Positions 25,299 to 34,126 of a DNA stretch of 64,000 bases are shown in pieces; position 1 is the stretch's first letter, and each line of letters opens with the position of its first letter. The position numbers and the translations under genes are program-made. A model generated the notes under the pieces. That model did no database searches. It was not told where the DNA came from and saw only the letters and a program-made list of their open reading frames with translations. The DNA lies in NCBI RefSeq assembly GCF_900111245.1, contig NZ_FOGO01000003.1, positions 124,001-188,000 of the forward strand, written 5' to 3'. Origin of the DNA: Streptomyces qinglanensis (GTDB taxonomy: Bacteria; Actinomycetota; Actinomycetes; Streptomycetales; Streptomycetaceae).

Positions 25299-28097
25299 TC
25301 ACCAGCCCCCGTCGTCGAACTGGTCCAGCAGCGCATCGGCCGGCAGTTGCTCGGCCAGGCGCGCGGAGCCGCCGCCGCGCAACTGCTGCTCCGTCCAGAT
25401 GACTTTGCCGCCGGGAATGTAGCGGGTGCCCCAGCGCTGGGCGAACTGGGCGACCAGGAAGAGACCGCGGCCGCCCTCGTCCGTGGTCGAGGCGCGGCGC
25501 AGGTGCGGGGAGGTTCCGCTGCCGTCGGAGACCTCGCAGATGAGACTCTCCTCGTCGTGCAGGAGGCGGACCTGGATCGGCTCCTTCCCGTACCGGATGG
25601 CGTTGGTGATCAGTTCGCTGAGGATCAGCTCGGTCGTGTGCCCGATCTCCTCCAGGCCCCACTCCCGCAGCCGCGCCGCGCATTCGGCGCGTACCGGGGC
25701 GACGGCCGCCGGGTCGGGATCGACCTGCCACCTGGCGACCTGGTCCGGGGCGAGCCTGCGGATGCGGGCCACCAGCAGGGCGACGTCGTCGGACGGGTGG
25801 GCCGGCATGACGGAACCGGCGACCGCGCGGGTCGTCTCTTCCGGGCCGGCGCCCGCGGTCTCCTCCAGCACGGTGCGCAGGATCTCCAGACCGGTGTCGA
25901 TGTCCCGGTCCCGGCTCTCGACCAGGCCGTCGGTGTACAGGACGAGCTGTGCGCCCTCGGGCAGGTGCAGCTCCGTGGTCTCGAAGGGGTGGCCGCCCAG
26001 ACCGAGCGGCGGGGAGGCGGGCACGTCCGCGTAGCTGACCGTGCCGTCCGGGTACACCACTGCGGGGCAGTGGTGTCCGGCGCGGGCGAGGGTGCAGGAG
26101 CCCGTCACCGGGTCGTACACGGCGTACAGGCAGGTCGCTCCGGCCACCCCCTCGTACTGCCGGCCGCTCGGGTCCGCGTCGCTCTCCTCGTCGTCGATGC
26201 GGGCCACCAGTTCGTCCAGATGGGCGAGGAGCTCGTCCGGAGGCAGGTCGAGGGTGGAGAAGTTGTGCACGGCGGTGCGCAGCCGCCCCATCGTCGCGGC
26301 CGCGTGCAGCCCGTGCCCCACCACGTCGCCGACGACCAGTGCGACCCGGGTGCCGGAGAGAGGGATGACGTCGAACCAGTCGCCGCCCACGCCCGCTTCC
26401 GCGGGCACGTAGCGCCAGGCCGCCTCCAGCGCCGCCTGTTTGGGCAGCCCGCGCGGCAGCAGGCTGCGCTGCAGGGTCACGGCCATGGCGTGCTCGCGGG
26501 TGTAGCGGCGCGCGTTGTCGATGGCCACCGCCGCCCGGGTCGCCAGCTCCTCGGAGAAGGAGACATCGTCCTCGTCGAAGCCCGGCGAGTCGCCGCTGCG
26601 CCAGAAATGTGCGATGCCCAGAATCACTCCCCTGGCCCGCAGCGGGACGGTGATCAGCGAGTGCACGCCGAACTCCAGCGTCCGCCGCGCACGCTCCGGG
26701 TCGTGCCGCAGCCACTCCTCCGCGTGGTGCAGATCCGCCTCCAGCACCGCCTGCTCCGCATCGAGCGCGCGGGCCTGCGGCGAACCCGGCCGAAAGACGA
26801 TCGCCTCCCCGACCTCGTACAACGGGAGTCCCTCGGGCCGTTCGCCGACCGCCACCCGGCGCACCCGGCGCTGCGCCTGCGGGGCCGGTTCCTGACCGCG
26901 CACCACCTCGTCCAGCAGGTCGACGGCTGCCAGGTCGGCGAACCCGGGCACCGCCACCTGGGCCAGCTCCCGCGCCGTGCGGGCCACGTCCAGCGTGGTA
27001 CCGATCCGCACGCCCGACTCGTACAGCAGCTTCAGCCGCTCCCGCGCCACCTGGGCACGGCCCGACACAGCCGACAGCTCCGTGGTGTCACGCAGCGTCA
27101 CCACACTGCCGAGCGCTCCCCCGTGCCGGGAGGTGGGGCGTATGTTCACCGCCAGCAACCGGTCCCCGGACAGCAGCACCTCGTCGGTGACGGGCTCACC
27201 CGACACCAGCAGCCGTGCGATGCCCTCGGCCAGGTCCAGTTCGCCCACGTGCCGCCGCTCGGTGCCGGGAGGCAGGTCCAGCAGCCGGCGGGCCTCGTCG
27301 TTGGCCAGCACGAGGTGCCCGTCCGCGTCGAGGATGAGCACGCCCTCCCGCACCGCGTGCAGAACGGCGTCGTGGTGCTCGTACATTCGCGTCATCTCCG
27401 CCGGCCCGAGGCCGTGCGTCTGGCGCAGCAACCTCCTGGAGACCAGGGCCGTCCCGCCGATGACGGCCACGAGGGCGACGCCGCCCGCACCGAGGATGAT
27501 CGGCAACTGCTGGTCGGTCATGCCCGCGACGTTGCGTACCGCCAGCCCCGCCGACGACAGGCCGACGATGGTGCCGTCGGAGTCCCGGACGGGCACGACG
27601 GCTTGCACGACGTTGGTGTCCCCGCCGGTACGGGGACCGGTGACCCGCTCCACCGTGGTGCGGCCGCGGAGCGAGGGTTCGATCGTGCCGACGAACTTCT
27701 TCCCGATCAGCGACGGATTGGGCTGGGTGTAGCGGATCCCCTTCCGGCTCATGAGCACGATGAAGTCGACACCGGCGTCCTTGCGGGCCGCCTCGGTGCG
27801 CGGCTGGAGCTCCCTGGCCGGATGCGGGCCCCGCATCGCCTCCGCGACCCCCGGGGCGTGCGCGAACGCCTGGGCCACCGCGACCGACTTCTCACGGGCC
27901 CGGCTCGTGGCGTCCCGCTGCGCCTGTACGACCTGGGCCGCCACTGCCGCCGCGACCAGCAGCAGCACCAGGACGACCTGCAGCACGAACACCTGACCGG
28001 CCGCGCTGCGCAGGCGGAGCAGCGAACGGCCCTTGTCCGCGGAGCGGGTGGCGGGCCGCGCCGGCCGGTTCCCGGGGCGGCGGAGAGGCAGCTTCAT
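25299..28097 (-). CDS. Membrane sensor PP2C phosphatase with PAS, GAF and RsbW-like kinase domains
   Basis: 932 residues. In order: TM helix (~36-58), extracytoplasmic single-Cache-like sensor (~60-190), second TM (~198-220), PAS domain (~240-340), GAF domain (~370-545), SpoIIE PP2C phosphatase (~575-790), then a HATPase_c anti-sigma-like domain (~810-915). Metal-binding PP2C acidic residues are visible in VGGDWFDV, VVGDVVGHG, LYTDGLVESRD and SDDVALL. The ATPase N-box is ELILSELITNAIRYG. Such fusions control anti-sigma/anti-anti-sigma switches by dephosphorylating an STAS protein in response to an external ligand. No STAS partner is nearby. Confidence 0.93.
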   Translation of the reverse strand: MKLPLRRPGNRPARPATRSADKGRSLLRLRSAAGQVFVLQVVLVLLLVAAAVAAQVVQAQRDATSRAREKSVAVAQAFAHAPGVAEAMRGPHPARELQPRTEAARKDAGVDFIVLMSRKGIRYTQPNPSLIGKKFVGTIEPSLRGRTTVERVTGPRTGGDTNVVQAVVPVRDSDGTIVGLSSAGLAVRNVAGMTDQQLPIILGAGGVALVAVIGGTALVSRRLLRQTHGLGPAEMTRMYEHHDAVLHAVREGVLILDADGHLVLANDEARRLLDLPPGTERRHVGELDLAEGIARLLVSGEPVTDEVLLSGDRLLAVNIRPTSRHGGALGSVVTLRDTTELSAVSGRAQVARERLKLLYESGVRIGTTLDVARTARELAQVAVPGFADLAAVDLLDEVVRGQEPAPQAQRRVRRVAVGERPEGLPLYEVGEAIVFRPGSPQARALDAEQAVLEADLHHAEEWLRHDPERARRTLEFGVHSLITVPLRARGVILGIAHFWRSGDSPGFDEDDVSFSEELATRAAVAIDNARRYTREHAMAVTLQRSLLPRGLPKQAALEAAWRYVPAEAGVGGDWFDVIPLSGTRVALVVGDVVGHGLHAAATMGRLRTAVHNFSTLDLPPDELLAHLDELVARIDDEESDADPSGRQYEGVAGATCLYAVYDPVTGSCTLARAGHHCPAVVYPDGTVSYADVPASPPLGLGGHPFETTELHLPEGAQLVLYTDGLVESRDRDIDTGLEILRTVLEETAGAGPEETTRAVAGSVMPAHPSDDVALLVARIRRLAPDQVARWQVDPDPAAVAPVRAECAARLREWGLEEIGHTTELILSELITNAIRYGKEPIQVRLLHDEESLICEVSDGSGTSPHLRRASTTDEGGRGLFLVAQFAQRWGTRYIPGGKVIWTEQQLRGGGSARLAEQLPADALLDQFDDGGW

Positions 28098-28235
28098 GAC
28101 TCATTCCTAACACCGCACCCCGTCCACCAGTGCCCCGTGTCCCGCTCGCCGCGTCCGCGGAGCGCCGCGGGCGCCTCCTGCGGCGACCCGGAGAGCGCGC
28201 TGCACGCCTCTTGTCGGGGCCTCGGCCGCTCCCCC

Positions 28236-29675
28236 ATGATCGGCGCCATGGCAGTCACGGGGGCAGGCGGCGCGGTGGCTCCGCCCCTGCCGCGCCGGGT
28301 GCGTGTCGGGTACGGCCTGGGGTCGCTGTGCACGGGCACCTTCGCCACCGTGCCGGGGCTGATCCTGCTCTACTACCTCACCAATGTGCTCGCCGTTCCG
28401 GCAGCCGTGGCGGGTGCCGCGGTCTTCCTGCCCAAGGCATGGGACGTCCTGGTCAATCCGGTCGTGGGCGCCGCCTCGGACCGCAGCACCCTGCGCGGCG
28501 GGCCGCGCCGTCCGTTCCTGCTCATCGGCGCCTGTACGCTGCCGCCCGCCTTCGCGCTGCTCTTCGCCGCGCCACCGCTGCGCGGAGCGGCGGCCGCGGG
28601 CTATGTGGCGCTGCTGTTCCTGGTGGCCGCCACCGCCTACGCGGTCTTCCAGGTGCCGTATGTGACGATGCCGGCCGAGATGACCGAGGACCCGGCCGAA
28701 CGGGGGCGGGTGCTGGGCTGGCGGGTGGGCTTCCTCGGCGTGGCGATCCTGCTGTCGGGCGCGCTGGCTCCGGCGCTCGCGCACCGCGGCGGAGGCGGCC
28801 CGGACAGCTACCGGACGATGGGCGCGGTCGTGGCGGCACTGCTGGCGCTCGGTATGTTCGGCGCCTGGTTCTGCACCGCGCGGGCTCCGGCAGTGGCCCG
28901 CAGCCGGGCCGAGCCCTCGCTGCGCGCCCAGTTGGCCGCGGCGCGCTCGCACCGGCCCTTCGGCTTCCTGGCGGGCATGTGGACGCTGCAGGCGCTGGCC
29001 GTCGGGGTGATGCTCGCCGGAGTCCAGTACTTCGCCACCTACACGGTCGGCTCGGCCGCCGCGGTCACCTCACTGTTCGGCTGCCTGATCGGTCCGCTGG
29101 TCCTGGTGATGCCACTGTGGAACCGGCTGTCGGACCGGTGGGGGGTGAAGCGGGCCCAGGGGTGCGCCACGCTGCTCTTCCTCACCGGGGCGCTGCTGCT
29201 GGGCCTCACCCCGGTGGCCGGTACGGCGTTCGGCCACGGGGCCGCGGCGCTGGTGGGCATCGCCTACGCCGGTCTGCAACTGCTGCCGCTGACGATGCTC
29301 GCGCAGACGCTCGCCGCCGATGCCGTGCGCACCGGCAGACGGCGGGCCGCGACCTTCACCGGGCTCTGGACGGCGGCCGAGACCCTGGCGTTCGCCCTGG
29401 GAGCTGGGGTGTTCGCGCTGCTGCTGGCGGTCACCGGGTTCCGCTCCTCGGACGCCGGCCGGTTCGTCGACCAGCCCGCCACCGCGCTGACGGCCATCAC
29501 GCTGGGCATGAGTGTGCTGCCTGCCGTGTCCGCCGCGGCGAGTCTCCTGCTGCTGCACCACTACCGGGAGGACGACACGGCGACGGAGCCGCCGTCCACC
29601 GCCGCGCCCGCCCGCGCACCGTCCGCCCCCGCACCGTCCGCATCCGCGCAGAAGGAGCCCGGCCGTGCCGACTGA
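28236..29675 (+). CDS. MFS transporter of the GPH (glycoside-pentoside-hexuronide) type
   Basis: 479 residues and about 12 membrane helices. The N-terminus (RVGYGLGSLCTGTFATVPGLILLYYLTNVL) and the loop PKAWDVLVNPVVGAASDRS match the GPH cation-symporter family (MelB-like), which also includes proteins carrying non-sugar substrates. Starts at 28236 or 28248 are both possible. It overlaps the following PLP decarboxylase by 11 bases, so the two likely work together: import of a substrate, or export of the product, of that enzyme. It is divergent from the PP2C sensor. Confidence 0.85.
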   Translation: MIGAMAVTGAGGAVAPPLPRRVRVGYGLGSLCTGTFATVPGLILLYYLTNVLAVPAAVAGAAVFLPKAWDVLVNPVVGAASDRSTLRGGPRRPFLLIGACTLPPAFALLFAAPPLRGAAAAGYVALLFLVAATAYAVFQVPYVTMPAEMTEDPAERGRVLGWRVGFLGVAILLSGALAPALAHRGGGGPDSYRTMGAVVAALLALGMFGAWFCTARAPAVARSRAEPSLRAQLAAARSHRPFGFLAGMWTLQALAVGVMLAGVQYFATYTVGSAAAVTSLFGCLIGPLVLVMPLWNRLSDRWGVKRAQGCATLLFLTGALLLGLTPVAGTAFGHGAAALVGIAYAGLQLLPLTMLAQTLAADAVRTGRRRAATFTGLWTAAETLAFALGAGVFALLLAVTGFRSSDAGRFVDQPATALTAITLGMSVLPAVSAAASLLLLHHYREDDTATEPPSTAAPARAPSAPAPSASAQKEPGRAD

Positions 29676-31143
29676 TCCCACCCGCCTGCCGTCCGACGGC
29701 CGGTCCGCGCAGCAGGTGCTCGCCGAACTGCGGACGCTGCGCGAGACCGACGCACCCACGCGCGGCGGACGCACCTTCGCCTACGTCTACGACGCGGGAC
29801 GAGCGGAGCTGGACGGACTCGCGGCTGCCGCCTACACGGAGCTCGCGACCGTCAACGGGCTCGATCCGACCGTCTTCCCCAGTGTGGCGCGGCTGGAGAA
29901 CGACGTGGTCCGCGCCGCCGCGGCCCTGCTGGGCGCACCGGGCACCCAGGGGACGTTCACCAGCGGCGGCACCGAGAGCATCCTGCTCGCCGTGAAGGCG
30001 GCCCGGGACCATGCCCGTGCGGCGCGTGGGATCACCGCGCCGCAACTGGTCCTGCCCGCCACGGCGCACGCCGCGTTCCACAAGGCCGCGCACTATCTGG
30101 GGCTGGAGGCGGTCACGGTTCCGGTCGACCCGGCCACCTTCCGCGCGGACGCCGCCGCGATGTCCGCCGCGCTCACCGACCGCACGGCGCTCGTGGTGGC
30201 CTCCGCCCCGTCGTACGCGCACGGGGTGCTGGATCCGGTGGCCGAGATCGCCGCGTCGGCCGCCGCGCGGGGCGTGCTGTGTCATGTCGACGCCTGCCTC
30301 GGCGGATGGCTGCTGCCCTGGCTGCGCGGCACCGGACACCAGGTACCCGCGTTCGACCTCTCGGTTCCCGGTGTCACCTCGCTCTCCGTCGACCTGCACA
30401 AGTACGCCTACACCGACAAGGGTGCCTCCGTCGTCCTCTACGCGGATGCGGAGCTGCGGCGCCACCAGTACTTCGCGCACGCGGCCTGGCCGGGGTACCC
30501 GGTGGTGAACCCGACCGCGCAGGGCACGAAGTCCGCCGGGCTGCTGGCGCAGGCGTGGGCGGTGCTCCAGCACGTGGGCGAGGCGGGGTACACGGCGCTG
30601 GCGGGCCGGGTCGCGGACGCCTCGGAGCGGCTCCTGGCCGGGCTGCGCGGTATCGGCGGGGTGCGGGTGCTGGGCGAACCGGTCGCGGGAGTGGTGGCGT
30701 TCACCGTGCTCGGCGGGGCGAGCGGCACGGAGCCGGATCCGGGCCTCGTGCTGCATGTCGCCGACGAGATGCGCGCTGCCGGCTGGTACCTGCAGCCGCA
30801 GCTCTCCTACGAGGGCATGCCGCCCAATCTGCACCTCACCCTGACCCCGGCCACGGTCGACCGGGTGGAGGGACTGCTCGGGGATCTCGCCGCCGCGCTC
30901 CGCACGGCCCGGGAACTGCCGCCCGCGGCGGTCGACCCGGGGCTCGCCGAACTCGCCGCCGGGCTGGATCCGGAACTGCTCGGGCCGCAGGAGGCCGAGG
31001 CCGTACTCGCCTATGCCGGGCTGGACGGCGCGGGGCGGCTTCCGGCCAGGACGGCACCCGTTCTGATGCTTCTGGAGGCGCTGCCGGCTCCGCTCAAGGA
31101 AAGGCTGCTGAAGGAGTTCCTCGGCACCGTCTTCAGGGTGTGA
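29665..31143 (+). CDS. Group II PLP-dependent decarboxylase / sphingosine-phosphate-lyase-like enzyme
   Basis: 492 residues of the fold-type I PLP family. The PLP-phosphate site is TSGGTESILLAVKAARD, the ring-nitrogen Asp is in HVDACLGGW, and the Schiff-base Lys is in SVDLHKYAYTDKG. The DxHKYxYxxKG stretch is characteristic of sphingosine-1-phosphate lyases and their bacterial relatives, while overall length also fits glutamate/tyrosine decarboxylases. GTG 29665 has AAGGAG 8 bases upstream and lies inside the transporter gene's 3' end. The likely reaction is C-C cleavage or decarboxylation of a phospho- or amino-acid-like substrate. Confidence 0.88.
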   Translation: MPTDPTRLPSDGRSAQQVLAELRTLRETDAPTRGGRTFAYVYDAGRAELDGLAAAAYTELATVNGLDPTVFPSVARLENDVVRAAAALLGAPGTQGTFTSGGTESILLAVKAARDHARAARGITAPQLVLPATAHAAFHKAAHYLGLEAVTVPVDPATFRADAAAMSAALTDRTALVVASAPSYAHGVLDPVAEIAASAAARGVLCHVDACLGGWLLPWLRGTGHQVPAFDLSVPGVTSLSVDLHKYAYTDKGASVVLYADAELRRHQYFAHAAWPGYPVVNPTAQGTKSAGLLAQAWAVLQHVGEAGYTALAGRVADASERLLAGLRGIGGVRVLGEPVAGVVAFTVLGGASGTEPDPGLVLHVADEMRAAGWYLQPQLSYEGMPPNLHLTLTPATVDRVEGLLGDLAAALRTARELPPAAVDPGLAELAAGLDPELLGPQEAEAVLAYAGLDGAGRLPARTAPVLMLLEALPAPLKERLLKEFLGTVFRV

Positions 31144-31206
31144 GGGCCGGCTCGCGCCACGGGCCCTGCGGTCCTCCCCCGCGGCCCGGCACCGGTGCTC
31201 GGCGCG

Positions 31207-31563
31207 TCAGGCGCCGACCACGTGCCAGTGCTCGGTGATCCGGCCGTCCGCGACGCGGTAGGTGTCGGCGAACGGCACCGGGCGCTCGCCGCCTTCGAGC
31301 GTGGACCGCACGGCGACATAGCCGCCCGCCGCGATCGCCTGGTGCGGGCGGAAGGCCGCAGCGGGCCGGGCGTTCCACAGCGCGGTCAGCTTGGCGGCCA
31401 CTCCCGTCCTGCCGGGGTCGCCCTCGGGGTCGTGGTCGACGAAGTCCGGTGCCAGGAACCGCCGGACGGCGGAGATGTCACGGTCGCCCGAGAGCACGGT
31501 CGAGAAGAAGTCGAGGACCAGCTCCGCGTCGCGCCGCGCGCTCTCGGTGTCAGCAATGATCAC
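31207..31563 (-). CDS. SnoaL-like / ester-cyclase-family protein
   Basis: 118 residues of the NTF2-like fold, matching SnoaL-type polyketide cyclase/ester cyclase proteins: LVLDFFSTVLSGD, FLAPDFVDHDPEG and a C-terminal ADGRITEHWHVVG. GTG 31563 is the best start; upstream residues are Arg-rich and out of character. Proteins of this family bind small hydrophobic or carbonyl substrates, and many are not cyclases. It stands alone. Confidence 0.82.
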   Translation of the reverse strand: MIIADTESARRDAELVLDFFSTVLSGDRDISAVRRFLAPDFVDHDPEGDPGRTGVAAKLTALWNARPAAAFRPHQAIAAGGYVAVRSTLEGGERPVPFADTYRVADGRITEHWHVVGA

Positions 31564-31804
31564 ATCACAAACGTAGCAGGAGAGGACCAACCGGACGTGG
31601 CCGCGACCGCCGCTGCGGCAGGCGCGCCTCCAGCCCCCGAACGCCCCCCGACCCGCCCCCGACCCGGCCCGGGAACGGCAGGGCCGGTGGCCGCGCCGCC
31701 TGGCCGACAGACCGCACCCGGCGGGAGGGAACGGCACCCTGCCGGGCGCGGCCTGCGGGCCGACGCCCCGCGGTGGGCCGGAGCCCCCCCCGTGGGCGTC
31801 GGCC

Positions 31805-31834
31805 TCCCGTCGGGACGGCTCCCGTCGGGACGGC
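31805..31834. repeat. Tandem 15-bp duplication in an intergenic stretch
   Basis: Two exact 15-bp copies (31805-31819 and 31820-31834) lie in the 314-base gap 31564-31877 between the SnoaL-like gene and the S18 gene. I see no gene in this gap; the repeat sits downstream of rpsR. Confidence 0.75.
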
Positions 31835-31877
31835 CTCCCCCGGGAGTCGGCCCTGTCGGCGTGTCGGGTACGGCCCG

Positions 31878-32114
31878 TCAGCGTGCCGGGTACGGGAGGA
31901 GCGCCATCTCGCGGGCGGTCTTGACAGCGCGCGCCACCTGCCGCTGCTGCTGGGCGGTGAGGCGGGTGACGCGGCGGGAGCGGATCTTGCCGCGGTCGGA
32001 GAGGAACTTCCGCAGCAGGTCGGTGTCCTTGTGGTCGACGCGGGTGATGCCCGCCGCGGCCAGCGGGTTCGGTCGGGGGGTGCGGGCCCTGCGGGCGCCG
32101 GGGCGCTGAGCCAT
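31878..32114 (-). CDS. rpsR: 30S ribosomal protein S18, cysteine-free paralogue
   Basis: 78 residues with the S18 core ([50 protein letters not shown]). It contains no Cys, unlike zinc-binding S18 forms. AAAGGAG stands 7 bases ahead of ATG 32114. It is the last gene of a minus-strand run L33-L31-COG0523-S18. Such paralogues replace the zinc form on ribosomes during zinc starvation in mycobacteria and streptomycetes. The leader contains a 12-bp repeat array. Confidence 0.95.
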   Translation of the reverse strand: MAQRPGARRARTPRPNPLAAAGITRVDHKDTDLLRKFLSDRGKIRSRRVTRLTAQQQRQVARAVKTAREMALLPYPAR

Positions 32115-32128
32115 GGGGGTGCTCCTTT

Positions 32129-32195
32129 GCTTGCGGGGATGCTCGGGGGCTTGCGGAGGTGCTTGCGGAGGTGCTGCGGAGGTGCTTGCGGACGT
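32129..32195 (-). repeat. 12-bp repeat array with anti-Shine-Dalgarno cores ahead of rpsR
   Basis: Imperfect copies of a 12-bp unit lie at 32129-32140, 32149-32160, 32161-32172, 32173-32183 (one base short) and 32184-32195. On the transcribed (minus) strand three copies contain ACCTCC. The true ribosome site AAAGGAG (32122-32128) lies just downstream, so the copies could pair with it. Confidence 0.7.
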
Positions 32196-33355
32196 CAGGA
32201 GACGGGGGCGAGGAGGGCGTCGAAGGCGGGTGGGAGGTGCTTCCACGCCTCGCGCCCCGCGGCGAATTCCGCGTCGGTCAGCAGACAGGACTCCAGGACC
32301 TCGGCCAGTCCGTCCTGGTCCAGGCCGGGGGCGGTGAAGACGAGGTGCTGGCAGCGGTCGCCGTGCTCGGGGTGCCAGTCCAGGGCGGCGGCGGCGCGGC
32401 GCACCGGGGGCACCATCTCCCAGGCGGCGTCGGGGAGGGCCGCCAGCCACGGGCCGACCTCCTCGACGCACAGCGCCCCGCCCGCCGCGTCCCAGGAGAG
32501 GAGGGTGTCGGGCCGGTCGGCGAGCCAGAAGCGGCCGCGGCTGCGTGCGGCGGCGCAGGTGAGTTCCTCCAGCGCCTGGTAGAGCCGTTCGGGGTGGAAG
32601 GGGCGGTCCCGGTGCCATACGCAGGTGGCGACGCCCGCCTCGTCGGCCGCCTGCGGCAGCAGCGCGCACGCGGGGTGCTGCGCGGCCGCGGCGGCCTCGG
32701 TGTCGAAGCCCGCCAGTGCTGCCGCCACCAGTTCGCCCGAGGCGGCGTCCACCTGGCGTGCTGTGGGGTGCAGTTGGGCGAGCACCGCCCGGTCCTCCTC
32801 GTCGGCGGGCCTGTCCTCGTCCTCCACGAGGGCCAGCACGGCGGCGTATTCGAGCTGCCTGGCCCAGGTGTCGGCGACGGTGCGCCGGTCCGACGGCGCC
32901 GCGGCGAGACCGGCCTCGGCGAGATCGTCACCGTTGGCGAGGAAGGGCAGCACGAGTGCCGGGTCGACGGCCGTGACGACCCCGGTGAGTTCCAGCACGC
33001 CGTGGCCGTGCGCGGCGACGACCTCGGCCATGGCCTTGGGTTCCACCGAGTCCCACAGTTCGACGACGGCGCACCGGGTGGTGCCGTCCTCGGCCAGCCG
33101 GGCCAGTTCCGGGATCAGGTCCTCGCGGAGTGCGCAGCACGCGCAGTCGTTCACCAGCGGGGCCTCGGAGGCGCCGCGGAGGCCGTCACGGTCGCGGACC
33201 GTCCGCAGCACCGTGCCCTGCGGCCCGGCGGCGAGGTTGTGGTGCAGGGCGACACTGCCGGGCATCGAGCCGAGCAGCCGCCGGACGACCTCGGTGCGCG
33301 CTTCGGAGTGCAGTCCGCCGACCAGGATCACGGGGAGGGTGCGGTCGGCGGCCAT
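32195..33355 (-). CDS. COG0523/CobW-like metal-trafficking protein with degenerate GTPase motifs
   Basis: 386 residues of the COG0523 (CobW/YeiR/ZigA) family. The metal-binding CxCC motif is intact ([12 protein letters not shown]). The C-terminal CobW_C domain is present ([37 protein letters not shown]). The P-loop, normally GxxGxGKT, reads GGLHSEART and has lost the Lys, and the NKxD guanine-specificity motif is not visible. It may therefore bind metal without normal GTP hydrolysis. It overlaps the L31 stop by one base (TGATG), so it belongs to the zinc-starvation operon. Confidence 0.9.
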   Translation of the reverse strand: MAADRTLPVILVGGLHSEARTEVVRRLLGSMPGSVALHHNLAAGPQGTVLRTVRDRDGLRGASEAPLVNDCACCALREDLIPELARLAEDGTTRCAVVELWDSVEPKAMAEVVAAHGHGVLELTGVVTAVDPALVLPFLANGDDLAEAGLAAAPSDRRTVADTWARQLEYAAVLALVEDEDRPADEEDRAVLAQLHPTARQVDAASGELVAAALAGFDTEAAAAAQHPACALLPQAADEAGVATCVWHRDRPFHPERLYQALEELTCAAARSRGRFWLADRPDTLLSWDAAGGALCVEEVGPWLAALPDAAWEMVPPVRRAAAALDWHPEHGDRCQHLVFTAPGLDQDGLAEVLESCLLTDAEFAAGREAWKHLPPAFDALLAPVS

Positions 33356-33609
33356 CAGCGGTCTCCCCGGCGGCCGTACCGGCGTTCGAACCGCTCGACC
33401 CGTCCCGCGGTGTCCAGGACGCGTGCGGTCCCGGTGTAGAAGGGGTGGCTCGCGGAGGAGATCTCGACGTCGACGACGGGGTAGGTGTTGCCGTCCTCCC
33501 ATGCGACGGTCGCGTCGCCGGTCATGGTGGAGCGGGTGAGGAAGGCGAAGCCGGCGCTCTTGTCGCGGAAGACGACGGGCCGGTGGACGGGGTGGATTCC
33601 GGGCTTCAC
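33355..33609 (-). CDS. rpmE2: 50S ribosomal protein L31 type B
   Basis: 84 residues beginning [19 protein letters not shown], with [33 protein letters not shown]. This is the type B L31 pattern. No Cys is present, so it lacks the zinc site of type A L31. GTG 33609 is the start. It lies 53 bases downstream of the L33 gene and its stop overlaps the COG0523 gene by one base. Confidence 0.96.
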   Translation of the reverse strand: MKPGIHPVHRPVVFRDKSAGFAFLTRSTMTGDATVAWEDGNTYPVVDVEISSASHPFYTGTARVLDTAGRVERFERRYGRRGDR

Positions 33610-33662
33610 AGCGGTGTCCTTCTGCTGGGGTCGGTGCCAGGTGTGCGGGAGGGGGTCGGCGA

Positions 33663-33827
33663 TCAGCGCGCTTCGCGGAAGTCGACGTGCCGGCGGGCGA
33701 CGGGGTCGTACTTGCGCAGCGTCAGCCGGTCGGGGTCGTTCCGGCGGTTCTTGCGGGTCACGTAGGTGTGGCCGGTTCCGGCGGTGGAGGTCAGCTTGAT
33801 GATCGGGCGGAGTTCGTCGCGTGCCAT
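33663..33827 (-). CDS. rpmG: 50S ribosomal protein L33, cysteine-free paralogue
   Basis: A 54-residue gene, easily missed because of its length. It reads [19 protein letters not shown], then [20 protein letters not shown] and [15 protein letters not shown], a complete L33. The CxxC pairs of zinc-binding L33 are absent. ATG 33827 is 17 bases from the putative Zur box, so it is the first gene of the leftward zinc-starvation operon. Confidence 0.95.
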   Translation of the reverse strand: MARDELRPIIKLTSTAGTGHTYVTRKNRRNDPDRLTLRKYDPVARRHVDFREAR

Positions 33828-33843
33828 GAGACCAGTATATGGA

Positions 33844-33856
33844 AATGGTTACCATT
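33844..33856. promoter_or_regulatory. Putative Zur box between divergent ribosomal protein genes
   Basis: AATGGT (33844-33849) and ACCATT (33851-33856) are perfect inverted repeats around one T. The surroundings are AT-rich (from about 33837 to 33860). The site lies between the cysteine-free L33 gene (minus) and the L28 gene (plus). Actinobacterial Zur operators are AT-rich palindromes of the TGAAAATGATTTTCA kind; this one is related but not identical. Zn-Zur would repress both directions. Confidence 0.7.
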
Positions 33857-33889
33857 ACCAAGTCCGATCCCCCGAGAGAAAGGTCTCCC

Positions 33890-34126
33890 GTGTCCGCCCA
33901 CTGCCAGTTGACCGGCGCACAGCCGGTGTTCGGCAAGTCCGTCTCCCACTCCCATCGGCGCACCAACCGGCGCTTCGACCCCAACATCCAGCGCAGGCGC
34001 TACTGGCTCGCCGTCGAGAACCGTCACGTACGGCTCACGCTCAGCACGAAGGGGATCAGGACGGTCGACGCCCTCGGCATCGAGGCCGCCGTCGCGCGGA
34101 TCCGCGCACGGGGAGAGAAGGTCTGA
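33890..34126 (+). CDS. rpmB: 50S ribosomal protein L28, alternative paralogue
   Basis: 78 residues: [20 protein letters not shown], then [12 protein letters not shown] and [12 protein letters not shown]. This is a full L28 with a single Cys (residue 5), lacking the four-Cys zinc site. GTG 33890 has GAAAGG 7 bases upstream. Its stop overlaps rpsN (TGATG). Confidence 0.95.
   Translation: MSAHCQLTGAQPVFGKSVSHSHRRTNRRFDPNIQRRRYWLAVENRHVRLTLSTKGIRTVDALGIEAAVARIRARGEKV

Noticed and set aside
24681..28235. Upstream extension of the GPH transporter frame
   Set aside because: The frame is open for 3.5 kb only because it is antisense to the PP2C gene. Recognisable transporter sequence starts at 28236.
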